64,000 nucleotides of DNA, taken from Enterobacter hormaechei subsp. xiangfangensis. Its GTDB lineage: Bacteria; Pseudomonadota; Gammaproteobacteria; Enterobacterales; Enterobacteriaceae. This document shows, piece by piece, positions 52,820 to 62,214 of the stretch; the stretch's first letter is position 1, and the number at the start of each line of letters is the position of its first letter. Below the pieces are notes generated by a model that was given only the letters and a program-made list of their open reading frames with translations, did no database searches and was not told where the DNA came from. Where the stretch lies: positions 1,364,001 through 1,428,000 of the forward strand of contig NZ_CP017183.1 in NCBI RefSeq assembly GCF_001729785.1. Reading direction: 5' to 3'. The translations under genes and the position numbers were made by a program.

Positions 52820-52931
52820 CATACACTCTAGCCCTGGCGCCTGTGTCGAGAGATATGGCGCCCTGGCCGTGGCGGATTTGCCACCAGGGTACAGAAAGAA
52901 ATGACTGTGCCTCCCGATCTGGAAAGGTGTA
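52820..52931 (+). ncRNA. Molybdenum-cofactor riboswitch of moaA
   Basis: The leader closely matches the E. coli moa leader (Moco motif): CTAGCCCTGGCGCC near the 5' end, CTGGCCGTGGC, GCCACCAGGG, GAAAGAAATGACT with pairing ACAG/CTGT arms, CTCCCGATCTGG, then the ribosome site GGAAAGG. The RNA is expected to lower moa translation when cofactor (or tungsten cofactor) is abundant. Boundaries are approximate. Confidence 0.9.
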
Positions 52932-52932
52932 C

Positions 52933-53922
52933 ATGGCTTCACAACTTACTGATGCTTTCGCGCGTAAGTTTTACTACTTGCGTCTGTCGATTACCGATGT
53001 GTGCAACTTCCGTTGCACCTACTGCCTGCCCGATGGCTACAAGCCGGGCAGCGTCACCAATAATGGCTTTCTCTCCGTGGATGAAGTACGCCGCGTTACG
53101 CGTGCGTTCTCGGAACTCGGCACGGAAAAAGTGCGTCTTACCGGGGGAGAGCCCTCCCTGCGTCGTGATTTCCCTGACATTATTGCCGCCGTGCGTGAAA
53201 ACGAACGTATCCGCCAGATCGCGGTGACCACCAACGGTTACCGCATGGCGCGTGACGTGGCGTACTGGCGCGATGCGGGGCTGACGGCGATCAACGTCAG
53301 CGTGGACAGCCTTGATGCCCGGCAGTTTCACGCCATTACCGGTCAGGACAAGTTCCGCCAGGTGATGGACGGCATCGATGCGGCGTTTACCGCCGGGTTC
53401 GAAAAAGTCAAAGTCAACACGGTGCTGATGCGCGACGTAAACCACCATCAGTTGGACACCTTCCTGGCGTGGATTAAATCCCGTCCCATTCAACTGCGTT
53501 TTATCGAGCTGATGGAAACGGGCGAGGGCAGCGAGCTGTTCCGCCGTCACCATATTTCCGGCATGGTGTTGCGCGACGAGCTGCTGAAACGCGGCTGGAT
53601 CCATCAGATCCGCCAGCGCAGCGATGGCCCGGCGCAGGTTTTTTGTCATCCGGATTATGAAGGCGAAATCGGCCTGATCATGCCCTATGAAAAAGACTTC
53701 TGTGCCAGCTGCAACCGCCTGCGTGTCTCCTCCGTTGGCAAGCTCCATCTTTGCCTGTTCGGGGATGGCGGCGTCGATCTGCGCGATTTGCTGGAAGATG
53801 ACGCTCAACAGGACGCGCTTGAAGCACGCATTTCCGAGGCGCTGACGCACAAAAAGCAGACCCATTTCCTGCATCAGGGCAACACCGGCATTACTCAGAA
53901 CCTGTCCTATATCGGCGGGTAA
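52933..53922 (+). CDS. moaA: GTP 3',8-cyclase MoaA
   Basis: 329-residue radical-SAM enzyme for the first step of molybdopterin synthesis. N-terminal cluster motif CNFRCTYC (about 24-31); C-terminal cluster [10 protein letters not shown] with a third Cys in LHLCLF; ends in Gly-Gly as required. ATG 52933 gives MASQLTDAF as in E. coli; it lies at the riboswitch boundary. First gene of moaABCDE. Confidence 0.97.
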   Translation: MASQLTDAFARKFYYLRLSITDVCNFRCTYCLPDGYKPGSVTNNGFLSVDEVRRVTRAFSELGTEKVRLTGGEPSLRRDFPDIIAAVRENERIRQIAVTTNGYRMARDVAYWRDAGLTAINVSVDSLDARQFHAITGQDKFRQVMDGIDAAFTAGFEKVKVNTVLMRDVNHHQLDTFLAWIKSRPIQLRFIELMETGEGSELFRRHHISGMVLRDELLKRGWIHQIRQRSDGPAQVFCHPDYEGEIGLIMPYEKDFCASCNRLRVSSVGKLHLCLFGDGGVDLRDLLEDDAQQDALEARISEALTHKKQTHFLHQGNTGITQNLSYIGG

Positions 53923-53946
53923 TCAGGCTTTAGAAGGAACCAGAAG

Positions 53947-54459
53947 ATGAATCAAGTAAGCGCGGAATTTATCCCGACACGCATTGCTATTCTTACCGTT
54001 TCCGAACGTCGTGGTGAAGAGGATGATACCTCCGGCCACTGGCTGCGCGAGGCGGCACACGAAGCCGGACACCAGATTGTTGATAAAGCGATCGTCAAAG
54101 AAAACCGTTACGCCATTCGCGCTCAGGTCTCACAGTGGATTGCGAACGATGACGTCCAGGTGGTGCTGATCACTGGCGGCACCGGCTTTACCGCAGGCGA
54201 CCAGGCGCCGGAAGCGCTGCTCCCGCTGTTCGATCGCGAAGTGGAAGGCTTCGGCGAAGTGTTCCGCATGCTCTCGTTTGAAGAGATTGGTACCTCTACG
54301 CTTCAGTCCCGTGCTGTCGCGGGGGTGGCGAACAAGACGCTGATCTTCGCCATGCCGGGGTCGACCAAAGCCTGCCGCACCGCGTGGGAAAACATTATTG
54401 CCCCGCAGCTGGATGCCCGTACCCGTCCGTGTAACTTCCATCCCCATTTAAAGAAATAA
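53947..54459 (+). CDS. moaB: Molybdenum cofactor protein MoaB
   Basis: 170 residues of the MogA/MoaB family. The TGGTGFTAGDQAPEALLPL segment is the molybdopterin-binding motif. In E. coli MoaB is dispensable for cofactor synthesis, with MogA doing the adenylylation. 24 bases after moaA. Confidence 0.97.
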   Translation: MNQVSAEFIPTRIAILTVSERRGEEDDTSGHWLREAAHEAGHQIVDKAIVKENRYAIRAQVSQWIANDDVQVVLITGGTGFTAGDQAPEALLPLFDREVEGFGEVFRMLSFEEIGTSTLQSRAVAGVANKTLIFAMPGSTKACRTAWENIIAPQLDARTRPCNFHPHLKK

Positions 54460-54462
54460 GCT

Positions 54463-54948
54463 ATGTCACAACTGACCCACATAAACGCCGCTGGCGAAGC
54501 GCATATGGTGGATGTCTCCGCCAAAGCCGAAACGGTGCGCGAGGCGCGTGCTGAAGCGTTCATCACCATGCTGCCGGAGACGCTGGCGATGATTATCGAC
54601 GGCAGCCATCACAAGGGTGATGTGTTTGCCACCGCCCGTATCGCTGGTATTCAGGCCGCTAAACGTACCTGGGACCTCATTCCGCTCTGCCATCCGCTGA
54701 TGCTCAGCAAAGTGGAGGTAAATTTGCAGGCGCAGCCGGCGCATAATCGCGTGCGTATCGAGTCCTTGTGCCGCTTAACCGGGAAAACCGGCGTGGAGAT
54801 GGAGGCGTTGACGGCGGCCTCCGTGGCGGCGCTGACCATCTACGACATGTGTAAAGCGGTGCAGAAAGATATGGTGATTGGCCCGGTGCGTCTGTTGGCA
54901 AAAAGCGGCGGCAAATCCGGCGATTTTAAGGTAGAAAGCCATGATTAA
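54463..54948 (+). CDS. moaC: Cyclic pyranopterin monophosphate synthase MoaC
   Basis: 161 residues. [38 protein letters not shown] and the C-terminal KSGGKSGDF are family motifs containing the active-site residues. Overlaps moaD by eight bases. Confidence 0.98.
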   Translation: MSQLTHINAAGEAHMVDVSAKAETVREARAEAFITMLPETLAMIIDGSHHKGDVFATARIAGIQAAKRTWDLIPLCHPLMLSKVEVNLQAQPAHNRVRIESLCRLTGKTGVEMEALTAASVAALTIYDMCKAVQKDMVIGPVRLLAKSGGKSGDFKVESHD

Positions 54949-55186
54949 GGTGCTTTTTTTTGCCCAGGTCCGTGAGCTGGTCAATACCGACAGCCTGACG
55001 CTGGACGGCTCTTTCGAAAACGTCGCCGCCCTGCGCGCGCATCTGGCGGCGCAAGGCGACCGTTGGGCGCTGGCGCTGGATGAAGGCAAACTGCTGGCCG
55101 CCGTGAATCAGACGCTGGTGGAGTTGACCCACCCGCTGGCCGATGGGGACGAAGTGGCCTTCTTCCCGCCGGTAACAGGGGGTTAA
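54941..55186 (+). CDS. moaD: Molybdopterin synthase sulfur-carrier subunit MoaD
   Basis: 81-residue ubiquitin-like protein ending in Gly-Gly (PPVTGG), whose C-terminus carries the thiocarboxylate. One base separates it from moaE, its catalytic partner. Confidence 0.97.
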   Translation: MIKVLFFAQVRELVNTDSLTLDGSFENVAALRAHLAAQGDRWALALDEGKLLAAVNQTLVELTHPLADGDEVAFFPPVTGG

Positions 55187-55187
55187 G

Positions 55188-55640
55188 ATGACGGAAACCC
55201 GAATTCTGGTCGGCCCTGAGCGCTTTAGCGTCGGTACCGAATACAGCTGGCTGGCAGAGCGCGATGAAGACGGCGCGGTCGTGACGTTTACCGGAAAAGT
55301 GCGTAACCACAACCTCGGCGACAGCGTAAAAGCGCTGACGCTGGAGCACTATCCGGGGATGACCGAAAAATCACTGGCGGCCATTGTCGAAGAGGCGCGA
55401 GGCCGCTGGCCGCTGGGACGCGTTACGGTTATCCATCGCATCGGCGAAATGTGGCCCGGCGAAGAGATTGTGTTTGTCGGCGTCACCAGCGCCCATCGCG
55501 GGAGTGCGTTTGCGGCGGGGGAGTTCATCATGGATTATCTTAAAACCAAAGCGCCGTTCTGGAAACGTGAAGCGACGCCGGAAGGTGAGCGCTGGGTGGA
55601 ATCACGCGACAGCGATAAGCATGCCGCCAGCCGTTGGTAA
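55188..55640 (+). CDS. moaE: Molybdopterin synthase catalytic subunit MoaE
   Basis: 150 residues. Family motifs VTFTGKVRNHN, HRIGEMWPGE and the C-terminal PFWKRE are present, the last containing the catalytic lysine. Last moa gene. Confidence 0.97.
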   Translation: MTETRILVGPERFSVGTEYSWLAERDEDGAVVTFTGKVRNHNLGDSVKALTLEHYPGMTEKSLAAIVEEARGRWPLGRVTVIHRIGEMWPGEEIVFVGVTSAHRGSAFAAGEFIMDYLKTKAPFWKREATPEGERWVESRDSDKHAASRW

Positions 55641-55698
55641 CAGGTTTACGTGGATGTGTTAGTCTTAACATGTGTGTTTACTTAATCAGGAGTGAATC

Positions 55699-56406
55699 AT
55701 GGACCGATTTCCGCGTTCCGATTCGATAGTTCAGCAGACCCGTAGCGGGCTGCAAACCTACATGGCTCAGGTATATGGCTGGATGACGGTTGGCCTGCTG
55801 CTTACCGCGTTTATCGCGTGGTATGCGGCAAACACGCCTGAACTGATGATGTTTATCTTCTCCAGCAAAATCACCTTCTTTGGGCTGATTATTGCGCAAC
55901 TGGCGCTGGTATTTGTGCTCTCCGGGCTGGTGCACAAGCTCAGCTCGGGTATGGCGACCACGCTGTTTATGCTCTATTCGGCGCTGACCGGGCTGACGCT
56001 TTCCAGTATTTTCATCGTTTACACCTACTCCTCCATCGCCAGCACCTTTGTGGTGACCGGCGGGATGTTCGGTGTGATGAGCCTGTACGGTTACACCACC
56101 AAACGTGACCTGAGCGGCTTCGGCAACATGCTGTTTATGGGGCTGATTGGGATTGTGCTGGCGTCGCTGGTGAACCTGTGGCTGAAAAGTGACGCGCTGA
56201 TGTGGGCGGTGACCTATATCGGGGTGGTGATCTTCGTGGGCTTAACCGCCTACGACACCCAGAAGCTGAAAAACATCGGTGAACAAATTGATGTTCGTGA
56301 CAGTTCAAACCTGCGCAAATACTCGATTCTGGGCGCGTTGACGCTTTATCTGGACTTCATCAACCTGTTCCTGATGCTGCTGCGTATCTTCGGCAACCGT
56401 CGTTAG
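55699..56406 (+). CDS. ybhL: BAX-inhibitor-1 family membrane protein YbhL
   Basis: 235 residues with about seven hydrophobic helices; C-terminal helix with YLDFINLFLMLLRIFGNRR is the hallmark of the family, together with AYDTQKLK. Bacterial members have been proposed as pH-sensitive calcium leak channels; the role in enterics is unknown. AGGAG before the start; 58 bases after moaE, likely a separate unit. Confidence 0.93.
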   Translation: MDRFPRSDSIVQQTRSGLQTYMAQVYGWMTVGLLLTAFIAWYAANTPELMMFIFSSKITFFGLIIAQLALVFVLSGLVHKLSSGMATTLFMLYSALTGLTLSSIFIVYTYSSIASTFVVTGGMFGVMSLYGYTTKRDLSGFGNMLFMGLIGIVLASLVNLWLKSDALMWAVTYIGVVIFVGLTAYDTQKLKNIGEQIDVRDSSNLRKYSILGALTLYLDFINLFLMLLRIFGNRR

Positions 56407-56460
56407 TGAGGGTGGCGCTGTCTGATGCCCTCACCCTGACCCTCTCCCACAGGGAGAGGG
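56406..56460 (-). repeat. Dispersed nested-palindrome repeat, copy C (inverted, variant)
   Basis: CTGATGCCCTCACCC followed by the inner hairpin CCCTCTCCC-ACA-GGGAGAGGG (56440-56460), in reverse orientation to copies A and B. The outer right arm is replaced, but GTGAGGG (56406-56412) can instead pair with CCCTCAC (56428-56434). Confidence 0.8.
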
Positions 56461-56470
56461 AACAAACCCT

Positions 56471-56497
56471 AAAAACGGCAACGAAGTTGCCGTTTTG
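56471..56497. terminator. Bidirectional terminator between ybhL and ybhN
   Basis: AAAACGGCAAC/GTTGCCGTTTT, 11-bp stem with loop GAA and T run. Confidence 0.9.
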
Positions 56498-56500
56498 CTT

Positions 56501-57463
56501 TTATTTTGCCATCGCCTTCTCGTTCTTCGCGCGCAGCTTCTTCGCCCGACTCTCCAGCACCAGATAACAGACCGTTGCCAGCGCCAGCGGCAGGAAGTAG
56601 TAGATCATGCGGTACGCGAGCAGGGCGGCGATAATCGTCCCGTGAGACACATGCTCCCCCGCAAGCAGCGCGATAAACACCGCTTCCAGTACGCCAATAC
56701 CCGCCGGAATATGCACAATCACCCCGGCAATACTGCTTACCAGCAACACGCCCAGCACGAAGAAGTAATTCACATCTTCGCCAATTAACAGCCAGATAAT
56801 GGCCCCCATCGCCATCCAGTTGGCGCTGGAAACCACCATTTGCAGGACGGCAAACTTCCATGACGGCAGCACCAGCTTCTGGCCTTTAATGGTCATGTGA
56901 CGACGTTTGGCAAAGGCGCAGGCCCACAGGTAGGCCGCGATGATCAGCAGCAGTACGATGCCCAGAATGCGCAGAGTGGCCTCATCGATGTACCAGTGCG
57001 CAGGCAGCTGCACCACGCCGATGGTGAAAATCACCCCGCCCAGCAGAATATACCCCAGCCAGTTGGTGGTGATGCTTAAGGAGAAAATACGCGTAATGGT
57101 GCCGCCCGGTAAGCCAAGGCGGGAGTACAGGCGATAGCGCATACCAATCCCGCCCACCCAGGTGCTCAGCGTCAGGTTAAAGGCGTAGCAGATGAATGAC
57201 ACCAGCATAACCTGCCGTTTGGCAAGCTTATGCCCGCAGTAGGCGCGTCCCAGCAGGTCATAGCAGCCGTACATCAGGTAGCTCACAATCACCAGCCCAA
57301 CGGCACCCAGCAGGACTGTCCGGTTGTAGTTGCGAATAACTTTCCACACCTCTTCCCAGTCCACCTTCTGGGCATACACCACCAGCAGGACCGCGACGGC
57401 AATAAAGAACAGCCAGGTCAGGATTTTTTTCGCCAGCCGCCAGCGAGGATGAGATTTCGACAT
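56501..57463 (-). CDS. ybhN: Inner-membrane protein YbhN (LPG flippase-like family)
   Basis: 320 residues, about eight hydrophobic helices, UPF0104 family, which also includes the flippase domain of MprF. VGGIGMRYRLY and HIPAGIGVLEA are family motifs. ATG 57463 overlaps the clsB stop (ATGA); a longer reading lies in another frame of clsB. Linkage to a cardiolipin synthase fits a phospholipid role, which remains inference. Confidence 0.92.
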   Translation of the reverse strand: MSKSHPRWRLAKKILTWLFFIAVAVLLVVYAQKVDWEEVWKVIRNYNRTVLLGAVGLVIVSYLMYGCYDLLGRAYCGHKLAKRQVMLVSFICYAFNLTLSTWVGGIGMRYRLYSRLGLPGGTITRIFSLSITTNWLGYILLGGVIFTIGVVQLPAHWYIDEATLRILGIVLLLIIAAYLWACAFAKRRHMTIKGQKLVLPSWKFAVLQMVVSSANWMAMGAIIWLLIGEDVNYFFVLGVLLVSSIAGVIVHIPAGIGVLEAVFIALLAGEHVSHGTIIAALLAYRMIYYFLPLALATVCYLVLESRAKKLRAKNEKAMAK

Positions 57464-58701
57464 CAGGTTTTCCCTCCATCTTCCGCCTCTACGCGGTCCT
57501 GGGTTTCCATTTCGGGTTGCACAGGCGGATCCACCAGCGCCAGTTTCGGCGTATGCGCGGGCAGCCAGCCCACCATGGCCGGGAAGTGGCGCAGGAAGTG
57601 GAACACCACCACGCCGATGCCCACGTTCCACCAGCTGCGTTTCGGCACCATGGACTCATCCACACGCACGCAGTCTTTATTAATAAGACCCTGAAGGTTA
57701 TCGCGCAGGGTGTGATTAAACTGGCGATCGTGGATGATGAGGTTCGCTTCCAGATTAAGCGATAAGCTCAGCGGATCAAGGTTGCTGGAGCCGACGGTCG
57801 CCCAGTGGTCATCCATCACGGCGACTTTGCCGTGCAGCGGGCGGCGGCGATATTCATAGATCTGCACGCCGCTTTTGACCAGATAGCGATAGAGCAGACG
57901 CGCGCCCACCTTCACAATCGGCATATCGGGCTCCCCCTGCACGATAAGCTTCACGCTCACACCGCGTCGGGCCGCGTTGCGCATGGCATGCAAAATCCGG
58001 TAACCGGGGAAGAAATAGGCGTTGGCGATAATCACCTCGCGCTTCGCGTTCGCCAGCATCTTCAGGTAATGACGCTCGATATCGTCCCGATGCTCCTCGT
58101 TATCACGCCAGACGAACAGGGCCTGCGCCTCGCCAGGCTTGCGGTTCTCCTCCGGGCGGTGACGGCGTCGCCACCAGCGGCGGACGGCCTCCTTGCCGGG
58201 TAAGTTTTCCAGCACGAACAGCTGGATGTCCTGCACTACCGGCCCTTCGATACGGATCGCGTAGTCCTGTTTCGCTTCGGGACCGTAATCCGACATATGC
58301 TCGGCGGAGTAGTTAATGCCGCCAACGAAGGCCACCGTTTCATCCACCACCACAATTTTGCGGTGCATACGGCGGAACAGGTTGGTGCGCATCCCGAACA
58401 GACGCGGGCCGGGATCGTAATAGCGGAATACCACCCCTGCGGCGGTGAGCTCGTTAACAAATTCGTCGCTGAGATCCGGCGAACCATATCCGTCGAGCAG
58501 GACCTCGATTTTTATACCGCGACGAGCGGCATGCAGCAGTGCGCTGTGCAACTGCCTGCCCACGTCGTCTTCAAACCAGATAAACGTTTCCAGAAAGACT
58601 TTCTGCTGTGCGTGGCTAATCGCCTCAAAAACCGCCGGATAATAGTTATCGCCATTTTCCAGCAGCGTAATACGGTTACCTTCCTGCCATGTGCATTTCA
58701 T
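57463..58701 (-). CDS. clsB: Cardiolipin synthase B
   Basis: 412 residues of the phospholipase-D superfamily. Two HKD motifs: [16 protein letters not shown] (about 113-128) and [18 protein letters not shown] (about 290-310). Lacks the N-terminal membrane helices of ClsA, like E. coli ClsB. Overlaps ybhP and ybhN by four bases and one base respectively, forming ybhP-clsB-ybhN. Confidence 0.96.
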   Translation of the reverse strand: MKCTWQEGNRITLLENGDNYYPAVFEAISHAQQKVFLETFIWFEDDVGRQLHSALLHAARRGIKIEVLLDGYGSPDLSDEFVNELTAAGVVFRYYDPGPRLFGMRTNLFRRMHRKIVVVDETVAFVGGINYSAEHMSDYGPEAKQDYAIRIEGPVVQDIQLFVLENLPGKEAVRRWWRRRHRPEENRKPGEAQALFVWRDNEEHRDDIERHYLKMLANAKREVIIANAYFFPGYRILHAMRNAARRGVSVKLIVQGEPDMPIVKVGARLLYRYLVKSGVQIYEYRRRPLHGKVAVMDDHWATVGSSNLDPLSLSLNLEANLIIHDRQFNHTLRDNLQGLINKDCVRVDESMVPKRSWWNVGIGVVVFHFLRHFPAMVGWLPAHTPKLALVDPPVQPEMETQDRVEAEDGGKT

Positions 58702-59459
58702 AAGTGGATCTCCGCGCTGAGTGGGGCATGGTCGGAGAGATGTCGCCAGTTGAGTAAAGCCAGCGCCGTCGGGCTGCTGGCGTGGGCATTTTTTACGTAG
58801 ATACGGTCAAGGCGCAGCACGGGGAAGCGCACCGGAAACGTTCGCGCGGGACGACCGCGTGCGCGGGTAAAAATCTCCTCCAGCCCCGCATTCACCTTCA
58901 GCGGATGGTTGGCACGCTGTCGCCAGTCGTTGAAATCACCGGCCACCACCACGGGCTCGCCCTCCGGCAGCGCATTTGTCCAGTCTGCCAGCATCTGTAG
59001 CTGGGCCTGACGGTGGGCTTCACGCAGGCCAAGATGAACACAGCCTACATGAATGGGAAAATCGAGCTCTGGGGGGGTGATACGACAGTATAACAGCCCG
59101 CGTTTTTCACTCTCGCCAACGGAGACGTCCCGGTTCTCATAATGCTCGATAGGAAAACGCGACAGCACCGCGTTACCGTGATGCCCCTCCGGGTAGACCG
59201 CATTGCGCCCGTAGGCGTAATCGCTCCACATGGTATCCGCCAGAAACTCGTAGTGGGGCGTGTCGGGCCAGTTTTCGAAATGCATCGGGTGCACTTCATG
59301 CGCGCCCATGACCTCCTGGAGGCAGACAATATCGGCGCTGACGGTGCGCACCGCGTCGCGCAGCTCCGGTAAAATGAAGCGGCGGTTAAATGCTGTGAAG
59401 CCCTTATGAATGTTTATCGTCAGCACCTTAAGCGAGAAATGCTGCGTTTTTTTGCTCAT
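58698..59459 (-). CDS. ybhP: Endonuclease/exonuclease/phosphatase-fold protein YbhP
   Basis: 253 residues. Metal-dependent EEP fold: TINIHKG (Asn), CLQEVMG (Glu), VAGDFNDWR (Asp/Asn) and LSDHAPL (Asp-His). Substrate unknown; its operon with clsB suggests phospholipid or head-group chemistry, but this is a guess. ATG 59459 has AGGAAGG five bases before it; a GTG two codons upstream lies within that site. Confidence 0.93.
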   Translation of the reverse strand: MSKKTQHFSLKVLTINIHKGFTAFNRRFILPELRDAVRTVSADIVCLQEVMGAHEVHPMHFENWPDTPHYEFLADTMWSDYAYGRNAVYPEGHHGNAVLSRFPIEHYENRDVSVGESEKRGLLYCRITPPELDFPIHVGCVHLGLREAHRQAQLQMLADWTNALPEGEPVVVAGDFNDWRQRANHPLKVNAGLEEIFTRARGRPARTFPVRFPVLRLDRIYVKNAHASSPTALALLNWRHLSDHAPLSAEIHL

Positions 59460-59592
59460 AAACACCTTCCTGGGTGACTATCCCGATGAAAATAAAGTGT
59501 AGTAGGCGTCACAAAAAGATGCGGCGTTACGGAATTTTCCGTAAAGTGCGGTAGTCTGAATTAGCAGAGAAAAATCCTTCAGGAGAGAAGCC

Positions 59593-60003
59593 ATGAAGTG
59601 GCAACAACGCGTTCGTGTCGCAACCGGTTTGAGTTGCTGGCAGATAATGTTGCATTTACTGGTCGTGGCCGTACTGGTGATGGGCTGGATGAGCGGCACG
59701 CTGGTGCGTGTTGGCTTAGGGTTATGCGTGGTTTACGGCGTGACCGTGCTGTCGATGCTGTTTTTACAGCGTCATCACGACGCGCGCTGGCGCGAAGTGG
59801 GAGATGTGCTCGAAGAGCTCACCACCACCTGGTATTTTGGTGCGGCAATGATCGTCCTGTGGCTGTTGTCACGCGTGCTGCAAAACAACCTGCTGCTGGC
59901 CCTGGCGGGTCTGGCTATCCTCGCAGGACCCGCGGTGGTGTCGTTGCTCACCAAAGAGAAAAAGCTACGCGATGTTTCGTCTAAACATCGCATAGGCCAC
60001 TGA
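59593..60003 (+). CDS. ybhQ: Inner-membrane protein YbhQ, function unknown
   Basis: 136 residues with four hydrophobic helices and a basic C-terminus, matching E. coli YbhQ in length and start ([17 protein letters not shown]). AGGAGAG site before the ATG. Its last 39 bases overlap the 3' end of ybhR on the other strand. Confidence 0.9.
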   Translation: MKWQQRVRVATGLSCWQIMLHLLVVAVLVMGWMSGTLVRVGLGLCVVYGVTVLSMLFLQRHHDARWREVGDVLEELTTTWYFGAAMIVLWLLSRVLQNNLLLALAGLAILAGPAVVSLLTKEKKLRDVSSKHRIGH

Positions 60004-61071
60004 GCCCGTAGTGGCCGCGATGACCAGTAGCGGCCACAAACTTCCCCACACAATATCCAGACTCGCATCCTTCAGATAGATTTGCTTGGTGATATCCGTG
60101 AAGTGACGAATCGGGTTTATCCACGTCAAATCCTGTAACCACACCGGCATGTTCTCCACTGGCGAAACGTACCCAGAAAGCAAAATCGCCGGCATCATAA
60201 AGACAAACACCCCAATAAACGCCTGCTGCTGCGTTGAGCATAGCGCGGAAATCAGCAGCCCAAACCCCACCAGCGACAGGCCGTAAATCACCATCGTGAA
60301 GTAAAACAGCGCCAGCGATCCGGCAAACGGGATCTGGTACGCCCATATTCCCACCCCCAGCACGATGGTGGCCTGGAACGTCGCGACAATCAGTGCCGGC
60401 ACCGCCTTGCCGACAAATATCTGCCAGGTGGCGAGCGGCGAGACCAGCAGCTGATCCAGCGTGCCCTGTTCGCGCTCGCGGGCGACGGAGAGAGAGGTCA
60501 CAATCATCACTCCGATGGTAGTGATCATGGCGATCAGCGACGGCACCACAAACCACTTGTAGTCCAGATTCGGGTTATACCAGTTGCGCACCACCAGTTC
60601 GCTGTTGTTGGGTTTGGGTTTGCCCGCCATCAGCTCCTGCTGGTAGTCCTTCACTACCTGCTGCAAATAGTTCGCCGCAATCTGGGCGCTGTTGGAGTTA
60701 CGCCCGTCGAGGATCAGCTGCATCGGCGCGGTCTGGAAGGTATCCAGATTGCGGGAGAAATCCGCCGGGAAGCGCACCAGCAATAATGCTTTCTGCGTGT
60801 CGATGGTGGGCTGGATCGCCTGCGGGCTTTGCAGCAGCAGGACATGGGTAAAGGCTTTGGCGCGGGCGAAACGCTGCGTCAGCTCGACGGAATGCTTGCC
60901 ATTGTCTTCGTTGTAAATGGCGATGGTGGCGTTGGTGACCTCCAGCGTGGCGGCAAACGGAAACAGTACAACCTGAAGCAGCACCGGCAGCACCAGAATG
61001 GCGCGGGTCTGCGGCTCGCGCAGTAGGGATTGCAGCTCTTTGCGTATTAACGTCCATAAACGGTGAAACAT
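59965..61071 (-). CDS. ybhR: ABC exporter permease YbhR
   Basis: 368 residues of the ABC-2 permease family: an N-terminal helix, a large periplasmic domain, then about five helices from residue 175 on, with [15 protein letters not shown] as the conserved cytoplasmic loop. Partner of YbhS and the ATPase YbhF in a drug and cation exporter. Confidence 0.95.
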   Translation of the reverse strand: MFHRLWTLIRKELQSLLREPQTRAILVLPVLLQVVLFPFAATLEVTNATIAIYNEDNGKHSVELTQRFARAKAFTHVLLLQSPQAIQPTIDTQKALLLVRFPADFSRNLDTFQTAPMQLILDGRNSNSAQIAANYLQQVVKDYQQELMAGKPKPNNSELVVRNWYNPNLDYKWFVVPSLIAMITTIGVMIVTSLSVAREREQGTLDQLLVSPLATWQIFVGKAVPALIVATFQATIVLGVGIWAYQIPFAGSLALFYFTMVIYGLSLVGFGLLISALCSTQQQAFIGVFVFMMPAILLSGYVSPVENMPVWLQDLTWINPIRHFTDITKQIYLKDASLDIVWGSLWPLLVIAATTGSVAYAMFRRNIA

Positions 61072-61080
61072 GCGCGCTCC

Positions 61081-62214
61081 TTAATCTAACCGCCGTTTGG
61101 TTTTCATCCACGTCAACCCGATAAACATCACCGCCGACGCCATTAAAAACAGCGTGTTGATAATCAGCACTACCGGAATATTCCCCGCCAGGAACAGGCT
61201 TTGCAGCGTGCTCACGAAGTAGCGCGCCGGAATCACGTAGGTCACGGCGCGGATGACGGCAGGCATGCTGTCTATCTGGAAGATAAACCCTGAGAGCATT
61301 ATTGACGGCAGGAAAGCGGCGTTCAGCGCCACCTGCGCGGCGTTAAACTGGTTGCGGGTGATGGTGGAGATGAGCAGCCCCATCCCCAGCGTGCTGAGTA
61401 AAAACAGGCTTGTGATAAAGAACAGCACCACCAGCGAGCCGCGGTACGGCACGCCGAGGATAAAGACGGACACCAGCATGCAGAGCAGCATCGCCAGCAT
61501 GCCGAGGAAGTAGTAGGGAATAAGCTTGCACAGCAGCAGCTCGACGCGCGTCACTTCGGTCGAGAGCAGCGCCTCCATGGTGCCGCGCTCCCATTCGCGG
61601 GCGATGACCAGCGAGGTCAGAATCGCGCCGATCACCGTCATAATAATCGTTACCGCGCCCGGAATAATAAAGTGCTGGCTGATGGCGGCGGGGTTAAACC
61701 AGTAGCGCGTCTGCACGTCAATCAGAGGTTCAAACTCCTCCCCCCGGTCCTCGGCGCGCTGCATCTGCCACAGCTGCCAGATCCCCTCCGCGTAGCCCTG
61801 CACAAAGTTCGCGGTGTTTGGCTCGCTGCCGTCGGTGATGACCTGGATCGGCGCATCGGTATTCGCCCGCGCCATGTTGGCGGCAAAATCCACCGGAATG
61901 ACGATCAGACCGCGAATCTTCCCGGCCTGCATTTTCTGGATCAGTTCCTGCCGATTGTCGCTGATGGTGGCATCGATGTAGGGCGAGCCGGTCATGGCGT
62001 GGGTGAAGTCCAGCGCCTCTTCGCTCTGCTGCTCCAGCAAAATCCCGACCCGCAGCTTGCTGGAATCGAGGTTAATCCCGTAGCCGAAAATAAACAGCAG
62101 CAGCAGGGGGATCACCACCGCAATCAGCCAGCTGCTGGGGTCGCGCACAATCTGCCGCGTCTCTTTGACGCACAGGGCGCGCACCCGGCGCCAGGAGAGG
62201 GCGTTACTGCGCAT
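61081..62214 (-). CDS. ybhS: ABC exporter permease YbhS
   Basis: 377 residues, same topology as YbhR; conserved loop [18 protein letters not shown]. Nine bases separate it from ybhR, and it overlaps the end of ybhF by 11. Confidence 0.95.
   Translation of the reverse strand: MRSNALSWRRVRALCVKETRQIVRDPSSWLIAVVIPLLLLFIFGYGINLDSSKLRVGILLEQQSEEALDFTHAMTGSPYIDATISDNRQELIQKMQAGKIRGLIVIPVDFAANMARANTDAPIQVITDGSEPNTANFVQGYAEGIWQLWQMQRAEDRGEEFEPLIDVQTRYWFNPAAISQHFIIPGAVTIIMTVIGAILTSLVIAREWERGTMEALLSTEVTRVELLLCKLIPYYFLGMLAMLLCMLVSVFILGVPYRGSLVVLFFITSLFLLSTLGMGLLISTITRNQFNAAQVALNAAFLPSIMLSGFIFQIDSMPAVIRAVTYVIPARYFVSTLQSLFLAGNIPVVLIINTLFLMASAVMFIGLTWMKTKRRLD

Noticed and set aside
42560..56460. The three nested-palindrome repeats as a CRISPR array
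   Set aside because: Copies are kilobases apart, differ in orientation, and have no spacers or cas genes.
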